From Pseudonocardiaceae bacterium (lineage in GTDB: Bacteria > Actinomycetota > Actinomycetes > Mycobacteriales > Pseudonocardiaceae), in the NCBI GenBank assembly GCA_009379845.1, contig WHSZ01000049.1, forward strand, positions 1-48,010: a stretch of DNA of 48,010 nucleotides. Direction: 5' to 3'. Under the pieces are notes generated by a model. It had not been told where the DNA came from and ran no database searches. It saw nothing but the letters and a program-made list of their open reading frames with translations. The translations under genes were made by a program, and so were the position numbers. Shown here piece by piece: positions 1 through 8,324 of the stretch. How positions within the stretch are numbered: position 1 is the stretch's first letter; every line of letters starts with the position of its first letter.

Positions 1-93
1 CGAGGACTTCGCTCGCCTGGACCAGCGTGTCAGGGTTTCGCGTTCTTCGTCGGTCAACACCACCGGGGCTACGGGACGACCTCGACCTGTCAT
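1..93 (-). mobile_element. IS630-family transposase, N-terminal fragment (runs off window)
   Basis: Reading leftwards from an ATG at 93 gives 31 codons to the window edge, starting MTGRGRPVAPVVLTDEER and continuing with a TRWSRRAKSS-type segment. This matches the start of IS630-type transposases as I know them (an LT-x-EER-x-x-L-x-RW-x-RR-x-K segment before the helix-turn-helix). The rest, with the DDE catalytic residues, lies outside the window, so intactness cannot be judged. The bases between this start and the HemD stop at 137 would be the IS end. Confidence 0.7.
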
Positions 94-139
94 CCACCGA
101 TCCTACAATTCTTCAACGAATTTCGGACGCAGGACACTA
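94..139. repeat. Probable terminal end of the IS630-like element
   Basis: The 46 bases between the transposase start (93) and the neighbouring HemD-like gene hold no gene. Read on the minus strand, the segment begins CTAGTGTCCTGCGTCCG. IS630 elements insert at TA, often within CTAG, and a CTAG sits exactly at the end of the HemD-like ORF. The other inverted repeat is outside the window, so this boundary is an inference. Confidence 0.4.
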
Positions 140-958
140 GCTGAGCGCTTCGGTGAGGGTTTTCACCAGCGCGCCGAGCCGCCAGCGATCCGGTTGCAGC
201 ACCGGCACGTCGAGGTCGGTCAGCGGCGCGGCGGTGACCGGACCGACGCAGGCGGCGAGCACCCTGGTGCGCAGCGCGTCCAGCAGGCCGTCGTACCGGC
301 CGGACTCGCGAGCGATGCTGAGCAGCCCGGCCGTGGCCGCGGCGCTGGTGAAGGTGAGCGCGTCCACCTGCCCGTCCAGCACGCCGTCCAGCAGCCGGTG
401 CACCCGCGCCGGCTCCACCGGTGCTTCCCACCGGTACGGCAACACATCGATGACTTCGGCGCCGGCGTCCCGCAGCTCGCCGGTGTGTTCCGGCAGCGGA
501 ACGCCGTGCAGCTGCACCACGACGCGCCGGCCGCGTACGCCGTCGGTGAGCACCTGCTCGAACATCTCCGCGTCGGTCTCCGACTGCGCCGAGGTGTGCT
601 CGACCAACCCGGCACCACGGACCGCGCCCTTGGCCTTCGGGCCGCGCACGTACACGCGCGCCTCGCCGAACCGGTGCAGGAGCGGCTCGTCGAGACCCCA
701 GCCACGCGCGGCTTCCAGCCACCCCTTCATGCCCATACCGGTGGTGATCGCGACGGCGTGCACCGGCTCACCGAGTACCCGTTCGGTGGCCTCGCGCAAT
801 TCCGGGTCCCCGGACAGCGGCACGGTGTGCATCGTCGGGGCATGCCACACCTGTGCACCCCGCCGCTGCAGCGAGGCGCACAGATCGTCGGCGCGCCGCT
901 CCGCGGTCACGCCGATCGTGCGACCTTCGAGCGAGTCGGCCCGCTCGGTCGACGCCAT
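137..958 (-). CDS. HemD-domain (uroporphyrinogen-III synthase-like) protein, HTH-less NnaR paralogue
   Basis: The 273-residue product consists almost entirely of one HEM4 domain (about residues 15-270), with the family's ATTGMG- and TFTSAAA-type loops (here ITTGMGMKGW and LTFTSAAATAG). It is strikingly like the N-terminal two thirds of the HemD-winged-helix protein at 4197-5342: both have RRADxL near the start, a TTG-x-G-x-x-GW-x-EAA-x-GWGL stretch and RGPKA(K/R)GAVR. It stops exactly where that paralogue begins its DNA-binding domain. Its start is 12 bases after the stop of the upstream WYL regulator, so the two are probably co-transcribed. The stop TAG falls on the probable IS630 junction, so this may be a truncated NnaR-like regulator rather than the heme-pathway enzyme. 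Confidence 0.8.
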   Translation of the reverse strand: MASTERADSLEGRTIGVTAERRADDLCASLQRRGAQVWHAPTMHTVPLSGDPELREATERVLGEPVHAVAITTGMGMKGWLEAARGWGLDEPLLHRFGEARVYVRGPKAKGAVRGAGLVEHTSAQSETDAEMFEQVLTDGVRGRRVVVQLHGVPLPEHTGELRDAGAEVIDVLPYRWEAPVEPARVHRLLDGVLDGQVDALTFTSAAATAGLLSIARESGRYDGLLDALRTRVLAACVGPVTAAPLTDLDVPVLQPDRWRLGALVKTLTEALS

Positions 959-970
959 CCCGCGCCCCTT

Positions 971-1939
971 TCACCCGTAGCGACCGGCCAGCCGGCGCAG
1001 TTGCTCAGCGAGCCGCTCCCGCAGCTCCGCGGGTTCCAGCACTTCGGCCTCCGCGCCGAACCGCAAGAACTCACCAACCGCGTGCCGCACCGACTCGATC
1101 GGCACCGTCAGCCGTACCCAACCGTCCTCATCGGGTTCCTCGGCGTTGTCCCGCAACGCGCGTGCGGCGACGGGTCCCAGGTAGAAGGGTACGAGCGACT
1201 GCGCGGTCGGCGACAGTTTCACCAGTGCTTCGCTCTGGTAAAGCCGCTTCGCGAACTGCTCCGACCAGTCCGCCCAGTAGCGGGCCAGGTCGAATTCGGC
1301 AGGCCGGTCGAACCGCTCATCCAGCACCTCGACGTGCAGCATACGACCGACCCGGTAGGTGCGCTCGTCCCCGTCCACCCGCGCGGCGAGGTACCAGGCA
1401 CCGCCCTTGAGCACCAGTCCGAGCGGATCGAGCACCCTGGTCACCTCGATGTTGCCCCACCGCCGGTAGCGAACCCGCAACCGGCGCTCGTGCCACACCG
1501 CGTCCGCGATCTCCGCGAGCTGATCAGGCCGCTCGATGTCGCGAAACCACCCCGGCACCTCGACGTGGAACCGCTCCTGAATGCGCCCGGCGCTCTGCCG
1601 CAACGGTTCGGGCAACGCGGCGAGCAGTTTCAGCTGGGCGGCGCTGAGCACCGCGCCGAGCCCGAGCTCGGCGGCCGGCCCCGGCAGCCCGGCGAGGAAG
1701 AGCGACTCGGCCTCCTCGGTGGTCAGGCCGGTGAGCTTGGTGCGGTATCCGTCCAGCAGCTGGTAGCCGCCGCGCGGCCCGCGATCCGCGTATACGGGTA
1801 CACCAGCCTCGCTCAACCCCTCGAGGTCCCGGTACACCGTGCGCACCGAAACCTCGAGCTCCCCGGCCAGCTGCTCGGCCGTCAGCCGGCCGCGGGTTTG
1901 GAGCAGCAACAGTGTTGCGATGAGCCGGCTCGCGCGCAT
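971..1939 (-). CDS. YafY/WYL-type transcriptional regulator
   Basis: The 322-residue product has an N-terminal DeoR-like winged helix (about residues 1-60, with TAEQLAGELEVSVRTVYRDL), then a WYL domain (about 135-210, with WYLAARVDGDERTYRVGRM) and a C-terminal WCX-type extension. WYL domains bind small ligands or nucleic acid and control the attached helix. I chose the ATG at 1939 because the upstream in-frame ATG at 1966 lies inside a palindrome that looks like the operator and would add nine residues not typical of the family. No clear Shine-Dalgarno precedes it, so it may be leaderless. The divergent neighbour is the DUF3224 gene, the likely target, and the HemD-like gene follows. Confidence 0.88.
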   Translation of the reverse strand: MRASRLIATLLLLQTRGRLTAEQLAGELEVSVRTVYRDLEGLSEAGVPVYADRGPRGGYQLLDGYRTKLTGLTTEEAESLFLAGLPGPAAELGLGAVLSAAQLKLLAALPEPLRQSAGRIQERFHVEVPGWFRDIERPDQLAEIADAVWHERRLRVRYRRWGNIEVTRVLDPLGLVLKGGAWYLAARVDGDERTYRVGRMLHVEVLDERFDRPAEFDLARYWADWSEQFAKRLYQSEALVKLSPTAQSLVPFYLGPVAARALRDNAEEPDEDGWVRLTVPIESVRHAVGEFLRFGAEAEVLEPAELRERLAEQLRRLAGRYG

Positions 1940-1955
1940 GACGAGATTCTGCCGC

Positions 1956-1980
1956 AAACCTGACATGATCTGACAGGTTT
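1956..1980. promoter_or_regulatory. Palindromic operator between WYL regulator and DUF3224 gene
   Basis: A 25-base inverted repeat has outer arms AAACCTG and CAGGTTT around a TGATC centre, with a TGACA/TGACA core inside. It starts 17 bases upstream of the regulator start at 1939 and ends 47 bases upstream of the DUF3224 start at 2027. The position suits autoregulation and control of the divergent gene by the WYL regulator. The symmetry is visible; the binding protein is inferred. Confidence 0.55.
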
Positions 1981-2026
1981 AGCGCGCACGATTCACTCAT
2001 CTCGAACGACAACACGGAGGTGGGAG

Positions 2027-2425
2027 ATGAAAGCGCGGACCGACATCGAGATCACCGGCTGGGACGAGAAGCCGTATGACGATCTCGACGGGGAGAAGAC
2101 CCTCGCGCATGCCGTGATCACCAACAGGTATTCCGGCGATATCGAGGGCGAGGGGCGATTGGCCCTGCTGGCCAGCTACACGAGCGAGGATTCGGCCAGC
2201 TACGTCGGGCAGGAGCGGGTGATCGGCACGCTGCACGGCCGCACCGGCAGTTTCGTGCTGCGGCACACCGGCATCTTCGCGGACGGGGTGGCTAGAACGT
2301 GGTGGCAGGTCGTCGCCGGGTCCGGTACCGGTGAACTGGCCGGGCTCACCGGGGACGGCGGCTACGCGGCGAGTGAGGGCCGCACCGTGCCGGGCGCCAC
2401 GCTGTCCTACGAGCTGAGCGGGTAG
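2027..2425 (+). CDS. DUF3224 domain protein
   Basis: The 132-residue product matches the DUF3224 family in length and pattern (ITGWDEKPYDDLDGEKTLAHA near the start and a GTGELAGLTGDGGY segment near the end). The fold is thought to be a small allene-oxide-cyclase-like beta barrel; no function is established. A strong ribosome binding site (GGAGGTGGGAG) sits just before the ATG. It is divergent from the WYL regulator and overlaps the start region of the next gene, so the pair is probably a small operon. Confidence 0.85.
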   Translation: MKARTDIEITGWDEKPYDDLDGEKTLAHAVITNRYSGDIEGEGRLALLASYTSEDSASYVGQERVIGTLHGRTGSFVLRHTGIFADGVARTWWQVVAGSGTGELAGLTGDGGYAASEGRTVPGATLSYELSG

Positions 2426-2427
2426 TG

Positions 2428-3522
2428 ATGACGGCTATGACGCTCGACAGGGAGCAGGTGCTGGCGTACCGGATCGCCCAGCACGGGCTGCACAGGGACC
2501 CGGGCGGACTGGATGCCGTGCTCGATCTCGGGGTGCAGCACGCGGGTGCGGACTCCGCGCGGCTGGCGCTCGCCGCCCGTGGGGAGACCGCCGCGGAGGC
2601 GCTCGTCATCGCCTGGACGTTCCGCGGAGCGCCGCACCTGCACCGGCCAGGGGATCTGGCCGCGCTGGCCCCGGCGCTGTGGCCACGCAGCGATGCCGAC
2701 GCGGTGGCCAGATTGTCCTGGGACCGCACCCGCGTGCGGCGGGCCGGCATGCCGGCGGTGCGCGCGCTTCGCGAGGCGGCCGACGGCATGCGAGCGGCGG
2801 TCACCGCGCCGATGACCAAGGGAACTGCCAGCACGGCCGTCACCAAGGCGATACCGGCGGGACTGTCCCTGTGGTGCCGGGGATGCCAGGCGACCCACGT
2901 GCACGAGCAGCTGTTCCGGCTGGCGGCGCTGCCCGCCGGGGTGCGGCTGGAACGCGACGCGACCCCGCTCACGCTGCTGCCGATCGTCGGCTGGCCGGGA
3001 CCGCCGGACGGCCCGAACCCTCGGGGGCAGGCGAAGCTGATCACCGGGTACCTCCGGTTGCACGGTCCCGCGACGCCGTCCGAGGTCGCCAGTTTCCTCG
3101 GCAGCACCCCGGCGGAGATCCGGGCGATCTGGCCGGACGGGCTGGCCGAGGTCACGCTGGAAGGGCGCACCGGGTGGCTGCCAGAGGACCGGCTGGCCGA
3201 GCTGCGGGACCCACCGCCTGCCGAGCTGGTGCGCCTGCTGCCGCCGTCGGACCCGTACTTGCAGGCACGGGATCGCCCGCTGCTGGTGCCGGACAAGGGG
3301 CTGCACAAGGAACTGTGGCGGATCCTCGGAAATCCGGGGGCGGTGCTGGTTGATGGGGAGATCGCCGGCGTGTGGCGCGCAAGCAAGAAGGCCAAGCGTC
3401 TGGAGACCACCGTTCGGGAGTTCTGGCGGCTACCGGGGAACGTGCGTGCCGACATCGAGAAGGAGGCGCAGCGGATGGCCGAGGTGCGCGGGGTCCCGGA
3501 GGCTCAGGTCCGCTACGGCTGA
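2428..3522 (+). CDS. Winged-helix DNA-binding protein (HTH_42, AlkX/YcaQ-like family)
   Basis: The 364-residue product belongs to the HTH_42 family, which includes the AlkZ/YcaQ DNA glycosylases and many uncharacterised actinobacterial relatives. The FRGAPHLHRPGDL segment (about residue 70) corresponds to the family's typical LRGTxHLxxxxDL motif, and a VREFWRLP segment lies near the C-terminus. Start: ATG at 2428, directly after the TAG of the DUF3224 gene; a GTG at 2425 is also in frame. Whether this member has glycosylase activity cannot be told. Its 3' end overlaps the convergent sirohydrochlorin chelatase gene by 93 bases. Confidence 0.82.
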   Translation: MTAMTLDREQVLAYRIAQHGLHRDPGGLDAVLDLGVQHAGADSARLALAARGETAAEALVIAWTFRGAPHLHRPGDLAALAPALWPRSDADAVARLSWDRTRVRRAGMPAVRALREAADGMRAAVTAPMTKGTASTAVTKAIPAGLSLWCRGCQATHVHEQLFRLAALPAGVRLERDATPLTLLPIVGWPGPPDGPNPRGQAKLITGYLRLHGPATPSEVASFLGSTPAEIRAIWPDGLAEVTLEGRTGWLPEDRLAELRDPPPAELVRLLPPSDPYLQARDRPLLVPDKGLHKELWRILGNPGAVLVDGEIAGVWRASKKAKRLETTVREFWRLPGNVRADIEKEAQRMAEVRGVPEAQVRYG

Positions 3523-4200
3523 GGCCGGGTGGTAGCAGCGGGTGCCGAGGTAGCGGCGGGACAGGGTGCTCACCAGCCGGGGGTGCGCCCCGATGGGCTG
3601 GGCGATCACCGCCGCGCTGGTTTCCGCCACAGCGCGGTGGAAAAGGCCGGGAGCAAGCAGCCAGGAGGCGACCGCCACCCGGCCGCCGTTCCGCCGCGCG
3701 CGTCCCACGGCGTCCACGATGGACGGTCGCGCGGTCGCGACGTAGCCGACTCGCACCGTGCTACCCGTCCGGATGCCGAGCAACGTCGCCGCCCGACGCA
3801 CGTCGGCGAGCGCGCGTGGATCCGAGGAACCCGCCGCGGCGAGCACCACTTCATCGCCCCGCAGCCAGCCCGCTTCGACGAGCCGGTCATGCATCGCACC
3901 GACCAATGCCGGCGCCGGACCGAGCGGGGCGGCGAGGACCACGTCCGGCTTGCCGCTCGCCGCGATCTGCTCCGGAATGTCGGTGCGGACGTGATAGCCC
4001 GCGGCCAGGAACGCCGGAACCACCACGGCATGCCCGGAAACCGCCCGCAGCACGCTGGTCACGTCCGGCTCGCGCACGTCCGCGTAGGCCACTTCGACCT
4101 CGACACCCGGCAGCCGAGCGCGCAGCCGATCGGCCATCGCCCGCACCGCCAGCGCGCCGCGCGGATCCTGAGTTCCGTGCGCGGCCAGCACCAGCGTCAT
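3430..4200 (-). CDS. Sirohydrochlorin chelatase (CbiX/SirB family)
   Basis: The 256-residue product has two CbiX-like halves. It inserts Fe2+ (or Co2+) into sirohydrochlorin, the last step of siroheme synthesis, and siroheme is the cofactor of NirB encoded upstream. The candidate metal ligands are His8 in LAAHGTQD and His70 in AGYHVRTDIP. The ATG at 4200 overlaps the stop of nnaR by four bases (ATGA), so translation is probably coupled. The C-terminal 31 codons run antisense over the end of the HTH_42 gene, which is unusual but both frames look genuine. No uroporphyrinogen methyltransferase is present in the window. Confidence 0.9.
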   Translation of the reverse strand: MTLVLAAHGTQDPRGALAVRAMADRLRARLPGVEVEVAYADVREPDVTSVLRAVSGHAVVVPAFLAAGYHVRTDIPEQIAASGKPDVVLAAPLGPAPALVGAMHDRLVEAGWLRGDEVVLAAAGSSDPRALADVRRAATLLGIRTGSTVRVGYVATARPSIVDAVGRARRNGGRVAVASWLLAPGLFHRAVAETSAAVIAQPIGAHPRLVSTLSRRYLGTRCYHPASAVADLSLRDPAHLGHPLRLLLDVGTHVPR

Positions 4201-5342
4201 GCCCGCACCCGGCCCTGGTCAACGGCCAGCCGGTAACCGCGCTTGACGACGGTCTGCACGAGGCGCTGCACGCCGAGCGCGGTGCGCAGCCGCGCGATCG
4301 CGGTTTCCACCGCGTGCGTCTCGCCGCCGTTGGGCAACGCCGCGATCAACTCCCGCCTGGAAACCACCCGCCCCGGCTGGACGGCGAGCGCGCGCAACAC
4401 GGCCATTGGGGTCGGCGCGAGCGGCCGCAGCTCGCCGTCCACGATCGCCGCGTACCCGCGCAACTCGACCTCCCGGTTCGCGACGCGGATCCGCTGCGCC
4501 CGCTGCGGCAACGACTCCGCGATGGCCCGCACGAGCGAACCGAGCCTGGCCCGCTCCGGCACCGCGACCGGCACGCCCGCTTCCCGGAACGGGCGCGCGC
4601 AGATGGTGCCGACACAGGCCGCGAGGACATCTTGCCGAAGGGCGTCCAGCAACGCCGGTCCCCGCCCGCTGCGATGCGCCAGATCCAGCACACTCGCCGC
4701 GGCTGGTGCGCTGGTGAACGCCAGCGCATCGACCTGACGCGCGAGTGCGGCGTCCACCAGCCGATCAAGCGGCGCGGGATCGACCGGTTCCGCCCACCGA
4801 TACACCGGGACCTCGACGACTTCGGCGCCCGCCGCACGCAGCCGATCAACGAATTCCGGCAACGGTTCCCCGTGCAGCTGCACGGCAACCCTGCGACCAT
4901 CCACACCGGACCGCAGCAGGTGGTCGAGAATCTCCGCGCTGCTCTCCGATTCGGGCGACCAGGATTCCACCAGCCCGGCTGCGCGCACCGCGCCACGCGC
5001 CTTCGGCCCCCTGGCGAGCACGGTGGCCGCGCCGAGACGGCGCAGCAGGTCCGCACCGAGTCCCCAGCCTTCGGCCGCCTCCACCCAGCCGCGGAATCCG
5101 ATGCCGGTGGTGGCGACCACGAAATCGACCCGTTCGGTCGCTAGCCACCTGGTCGCCTCGTAGAGCTCGAGGTCGTCCGGCAACGGCACGATCCGGATCG
5201 CGGGACCGTGCAGCACGGCCGCGCCGCGGCGAGCCAGCAACGCCTCGAGCTCGTCCGCCCGCCGTGCCGCCGTCAGCCCGACCGTGAAACCCGCCAGCCC
5301 GGGCACGTCGACCCGAACCGGAAGCGGTGCCGCCTGGGTCAC
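4197..5342 (-). CDS. nnaR: NnaR-type regulator: HemD domain fused to winged-helix DNA-binding domain
   Basis: The 381-residue product has a HEM4 (uroporphyrinogen-III synthase-like) domain at about 15-270, then an OmpR-type winged helix at about 285-375 (LAPTPMAVLRALAVQPGRVV, then a TVVKRGYRLAV wing). This fusion is the hallmark of NnaR, the nitrate/nitrite assimilation co-regulator described in Streptomyces and Mycobacterium, which acts together with GlnR. The start is the GTG at 5342, which overlaps the nirD stop (GTGA); the longer reading to 5420 would run back over nirD. It lies between nirD and the chelatase gene, as expected for its role. It may keep catalytic activity as well, which the sequence cannot show. 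Confidence 0.88.
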   Translation of the reverse strand: MTQAAPLPVRVDVPGLAGFTVGLTAARRADELEALLARRGAAVLHGPAIRIVPLPDDLELYEATRWLATERVDFVVATTGIGFRGWVEAAEGWGLGADLLRRLGAATVLARGPKARGAVRAAGLVESWSPESESSAEILDHLLRSGVDGRRVAVQLHGEPLPEFVDRLRAAGAEVVEVPVYRWAEPVDPAPLDRLVDAALARQVDALAFTSAPAAASVLDLAHRSGRGPALLDALRQDVLAACVGTICARPFREAGVPVAVPERARLGSLVRAIAESLPQRAQRIRVANREVELRGYAAIVDGELRPLAPTPMAVLRALAVQPGRVVSRRELIAALPNGGETHAVETAIARLRTALGVQRLVQTVVKRGYRLAVDQGRVRA

Positions 5343-5683
5343 GGTGATTTCACCTGAACAACCCCGTCCAGCACCCGAACGGGGTAGGTCGGCACGGTGA
5401 CGTCCGGATCGTCCACACACACGCCGGTTCGCAGATCAAAGGCCTGCTTGTAGATCGGCGACGCGACAACCGGAAGGCCGCCGCGATCACCGACGATCCC
5501 CCTGGATAACACCGCCGCGCGGCTGAATGGATCTATATTGGACAGTGCGAAGAACTCGTCGTCCTCGGTGCGGAAGATCGCCACCTGCTCAGCACCGGCG
5601 AGCAACGCGGCCACCCCGTAGGCCCGCAACACCTCATCGGCCGGGCACACGGCAACCCAGGTCTGCTCCGCCACCATCGTCAT
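5339..5683 (-). CDS. nirD: NADH-dependent nitrite reductase small subunit
   Basis: The 114-residue product has the Rieske-like fold of NirD (about residues 5-110, with FFALSNIDPFSRAAVLSRG). As usual in NirD, the Rieske Cys/His cluster ligands are absent: the segment that would hold the second pair reads SPIYKQAFDL. It pairs with NirB to reduce nitrite to ammonium in the cytoplasm. The start is the ATG at 5683, preceded by GGAGGTGGC and overlapping the nirB stop (ATGA). It is followed by nnaR with a GTGA overlap. Confidence 0.93.
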   Translation of the reverse strand: MTMVAEQTWVAVCPADEVLRAYGVAALLAGAEQVAIFRTEDDEFFALSNIDPFSRAAVLSRGIVGDRGGLPVVASPIYKQAFDLRTGVCVDDPDVTVPTYPVRVLDGVVQVKSP

Positions 5684-8199
5684 CGGCTTGCCACCTCCGG
5701 AACACCGAGCAACACGGGCACTTTCTGGTCCCGCTCCACGGTGAACGAGATGGTCGGATCGGGTGTGCCTGGTGCGTTGACGAACGACGTGAACCTCGCC
5801 AGCTTCTCCGGATCCTCGAGCACACCTTTCCACTCGTCGGAGTAGTTCTCCACGTGCTTGGCCATCGCGGCCTCCAGCTCATCGCAGATGCCGAGGCTGT
5901 CGTCCACGATCACCGCGCGCAGGTGGTCGAGGCCACCCTCCATTTCCTCGATCCACGGCGCGGTACGCTGCAACCGATCGGCGGTACGCACGTAGAACAT
6001 CAGGAACCGGTCGATGATCTTTATCAGTGTCTCGGTGTCCACATCGGACACAATTAGGTCGGCGTGCCGTGGCATGGTCCCGCCGTTGCCGCCGACGTAG
6101 AGGTTCCAGCCGTTCTCGGTGGCGATCACACCGAAGTCCTTGCCGCGCGCCTCGGCACATTCCCTTGCGCAACCGGATACCGCGGACTTGAGCTTGTGTG
6201 GTGAGCGCAGCCCCCGGTAGCGCAGCTCCAGCTCGACCGCCAGCCCGACGCTGTCCTGCTGGCCGTACCGGCACCAGGTAGTGCCCACACACGACTTCAC
6301 GGTGCGCAGCGCCTTGCCGTACGCGTGCCCGGACTCGAAGCCGGCGTCCACCAGCCGCCGCCAGATGTACGGCAGCTCCTCGACCGTGGCACCGAACATG
6401 TCGATCCGCTGCCCGCCAGTGATCTTGGTGTACAGGCCGAAGTCCTTGGCGACCTCGCCAAGCACGATCAGCTTGTCCGGCGTGATCTCCCCACCGGGGA
6501 TGCGCGGGATCACCGAGTAGGTCCCGTTCTTCTGCATGTTCGCGAGGAAGTGGTCGTTGGTGTCCTGCAGCGTCGCCTGCTCGCCGCCGAGGATGTGGCC
6601 GTTGCCGAGCGTCGCGAGGATGGACGCGACCGCGGGTTTGCAGATCGCGCAACCCTTTCCGGTGCCGTGCTTGGCGATGAGCTCGCTGAACGTGCTGATC
6701 TGGGTGGCCTGGATGATCTCGAACAGCTCGGCACGGGATTGCTTGAAGTGCTCGCACAACGCCTTGGACTGCTCGACACCGCAGGACGAGAGTAGTTTGC
6801 CGAGCATCGGGACGCAGGAACCGCACGAGGTTCCTGCCCTCGTGCGGGACTTGATGGACGGCACGCTGTCGCAGCCGTCGTCGGTGATGGCGCTGGTGAT
6901 CGCGCCCTTGGTGACGGCGTTGCACGAGCAGATCTGCGCCGCGTCCGCCACCGCATCGACACCCATCGAGGCGTTGCCATCCGGAGCGAGCAGTGCCGCC
7001 GGCTCGGCCGGCAGCTCGCCGCCCACCAGCGGTCGCAGCAGCGTGTACTCGCTCGCGTCGCCGACGAAGATACCGCCGAGCAGCGTCCTGGCGTCGTCGG
7101 ACACCACGAGCTTCTTGTAGGTGCCGGAAACCGCGTCGTTGAACACCACCTCGAGTGCGTGCTCGTCGGTCGCGTGCGCGTCGCCGAAGCTGGCGACGTC
7201 AACCCCGAGCAGCTTGAGCTTGGTCGAGGTGTCCGCGCCGGGAAAGCTGGCCGTACCGCCGAGAATTCGATCAGCGGCGACCTCAGCCATCGCGTAGCCA
7301 GGGGCCACCAGCCCGTAGACCCGATCCCCGATGCACGCGCATTCACCGATCGCGTAGATTCGCTCGTCATCCGTGCGGCAGCCGTCGTCCACCAGCACTC
7401 CACCGCGGGCGCCAACCGGCAGCGCGCAGGATCGCGCCAGCGCGTCGTTCGGTCGCACCCCGGCTGAGAACACCACCAGATCGAGATCCAGCTCGGTTCC
7501 GCCTGCCAGGGTGGCGAGCAGCCGTCCGCTGTCCCGCTGGATCGACTCGGTCGACGTGCCGGTGTGCACGGTGACGTCCAGCTTCTCGATCAGCCGGCGC
7601 AGCAACCCGCCGCCGCCCTCGTCGACCTGCAGCGGCATCAGGCGTGGCCCGAGCTCCACGACGTGCGGTGACAATCCCATATCCCGCAACGCTTTCGCGG
7701 CTTCGAGCCCAAGAAGGCCGCCGCCGACAACCATGCCGGCACGCCTGCCGGGGCCACCGCTCGCCATGGCACGGCCAGCCGCGGCGCGGATCGCGTCCAG
7801 GTCGTCGATGGTGCGGTACACGAAGCAGCCCGGCAGGTCGTGCCCTGGCACCGGCGGTACGAACGGCCGCGATCCGGTGGCGAGCACCAGCACGTCGTAG
7901 TGCTGCCGGAACCCGCTCACGGTGGCTACCGTGCGGTTCTGCCTGTCAACCGTCTCCACCGGATCGCCCAGCCGAAGTGTCACCAGGTCATCGTCGTCGA
8001 ACTCGTTTCCTGGCAAGGAAAGAGTTCCGGGATCCCATGTGTCCACATAGGAGGACAGCGCGACGCGGTCATAGGCAGGCCTCGGTTCCTCGGCGAGGAC
8101 CACGATCCGCCAGCTGCTCTGGGCGTCTCGATCCCGCACCGTCTGAACGAGCTTGTGCCCGACCATCCCGTTACCGACGACAACCATCGTCCGCGCCAT
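5680..8199 (-). CDS. nirB: NADH-dependent nitrite reductase large subunit
   Basis: The 839-residue enzyme reduces nitrite to ammonium with NADH. In order: an FAD site (VVVGNGMVG, residues about 5-13) and NAD site (GMVVGGGLLGLEAAKAL); a first BFD [2Fe-2S] domain (CSCNAV ... CGSC); a further cysteine pair (GKGCAICKPAV); a ferredoxin-like half domain; and the siroheme/[4Fe-4S] module with CVGTTWCRYG and SGCARECAE supplying four cysteines. I chose the ATG at 8199, behind GGGAG, rather than the in-frame TTG at 8211. A GlnR-like box lies about 75 bases upstream. It overlaps nirD by four bases. Confidence 0.95.
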   Translation of the reverse strand: MARTMVVVGNGMVGHKLVQTVRDRDAQSSWRIVVLAEEPRPAYDRVALSSYVDTWDPGTLSLPGNEFDDDDLVTLRLGDPVETVDRQNRTVATVSGFRQHYDVLVLATGSRPFVPPVPGHDLPGCFVYRTIDDLDAIRAAAGRAMASGGPGRRAGMVVGGGLLGLEAAKALRDMGLSPHVVELGPRLMPLQVDEGGGGLLRRLIEKLDVTVHTGTSTESIQRDSGRLLATLAGGTELDLDLVVFSAGVRPNDALARSCALPVGARGGVLVDDGCRTDDERIYAIGECACIGDRVYGLVAPGYAMAEVAADRILGGTASFPGADTSTKLKLLGVDVASFGDAHATDEHALEVVFNDAVSGTYKKLVVSDDARTLLGGIFVGDASEYTLLRPLVGGELPAEPAALLAPDGNASMGVDAVADAAQICSCNAVTKGAITSAITDDGCDSVPSIKSRTRAGTSCGSCVPMLGKLLSSCGVEQSKALCEHFKQSRAELFEIIQATQISTFSELIAKHGTGKGCAICKPAVASILATLGNGHILGGEQATLQDTNDHFLANMQKNGTYSVIPRIPGGEITPDKLIVLGEVAKDFGLYTKITGGQRIDMFGATVEELPYIWRRLVDAGFESGHAYGKALRTVKSCVGTTWCRYGQQDSVGLAVELELRYRGLRSPHKLKSAVSGCARECAEARGKDFGVIATENGWNLYVGGNGGTMPRHADLIVSDVDTETLIKIIDRFLMFYVRTADRLQRTAPWIEEMEGGLDHLRAVIVDDSLGICDELEAAMAKHVENYSDEWKGVLEDPEKLARFTSFVNAPGTPDPTISFTVERDQKVPVLLGVPEVASR

Positions 8200-8272
8200 A
8201 AACTCTCCCAACCTGTCGTCCAGGGCTGCACTCCATGCTCAGCGCGACGCGTGTCAGAGCTGGGTCAGGGAG

Positions 8273-8288
8273 ATTTCGCGCCTGTTAA
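8273..8288 (-). promoter_or_regulatory. Candidate GlnR box upstream of nirB
   Basis: On the minus strand the sequence is TTAAC-AGGCGC-GAAAT, close to the actinobacterial GlnR consensus gTnAC-n6-GaAAc. It lies about 75 bases upstream of the nirB start, in the 125-base gap after narK. Only one of the usual two half-box pairs is recognisable, so the match is suggestive. GlnR control of nitrate and nitrite assimilation is established in related genera. Confidence 0.4.
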
Positions 8289-8324
8289 GGGAACCTCCCA
8301 CCGCAGGTCAACGTGATGTGCGGG

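Noticed and set aside
90..722. Long Arg/Ala-rich open frames antisense to the HemD-like gene and others
   Set aside because: They are shadow frames typical of high-GC coding DNA, with no start signals or domains.
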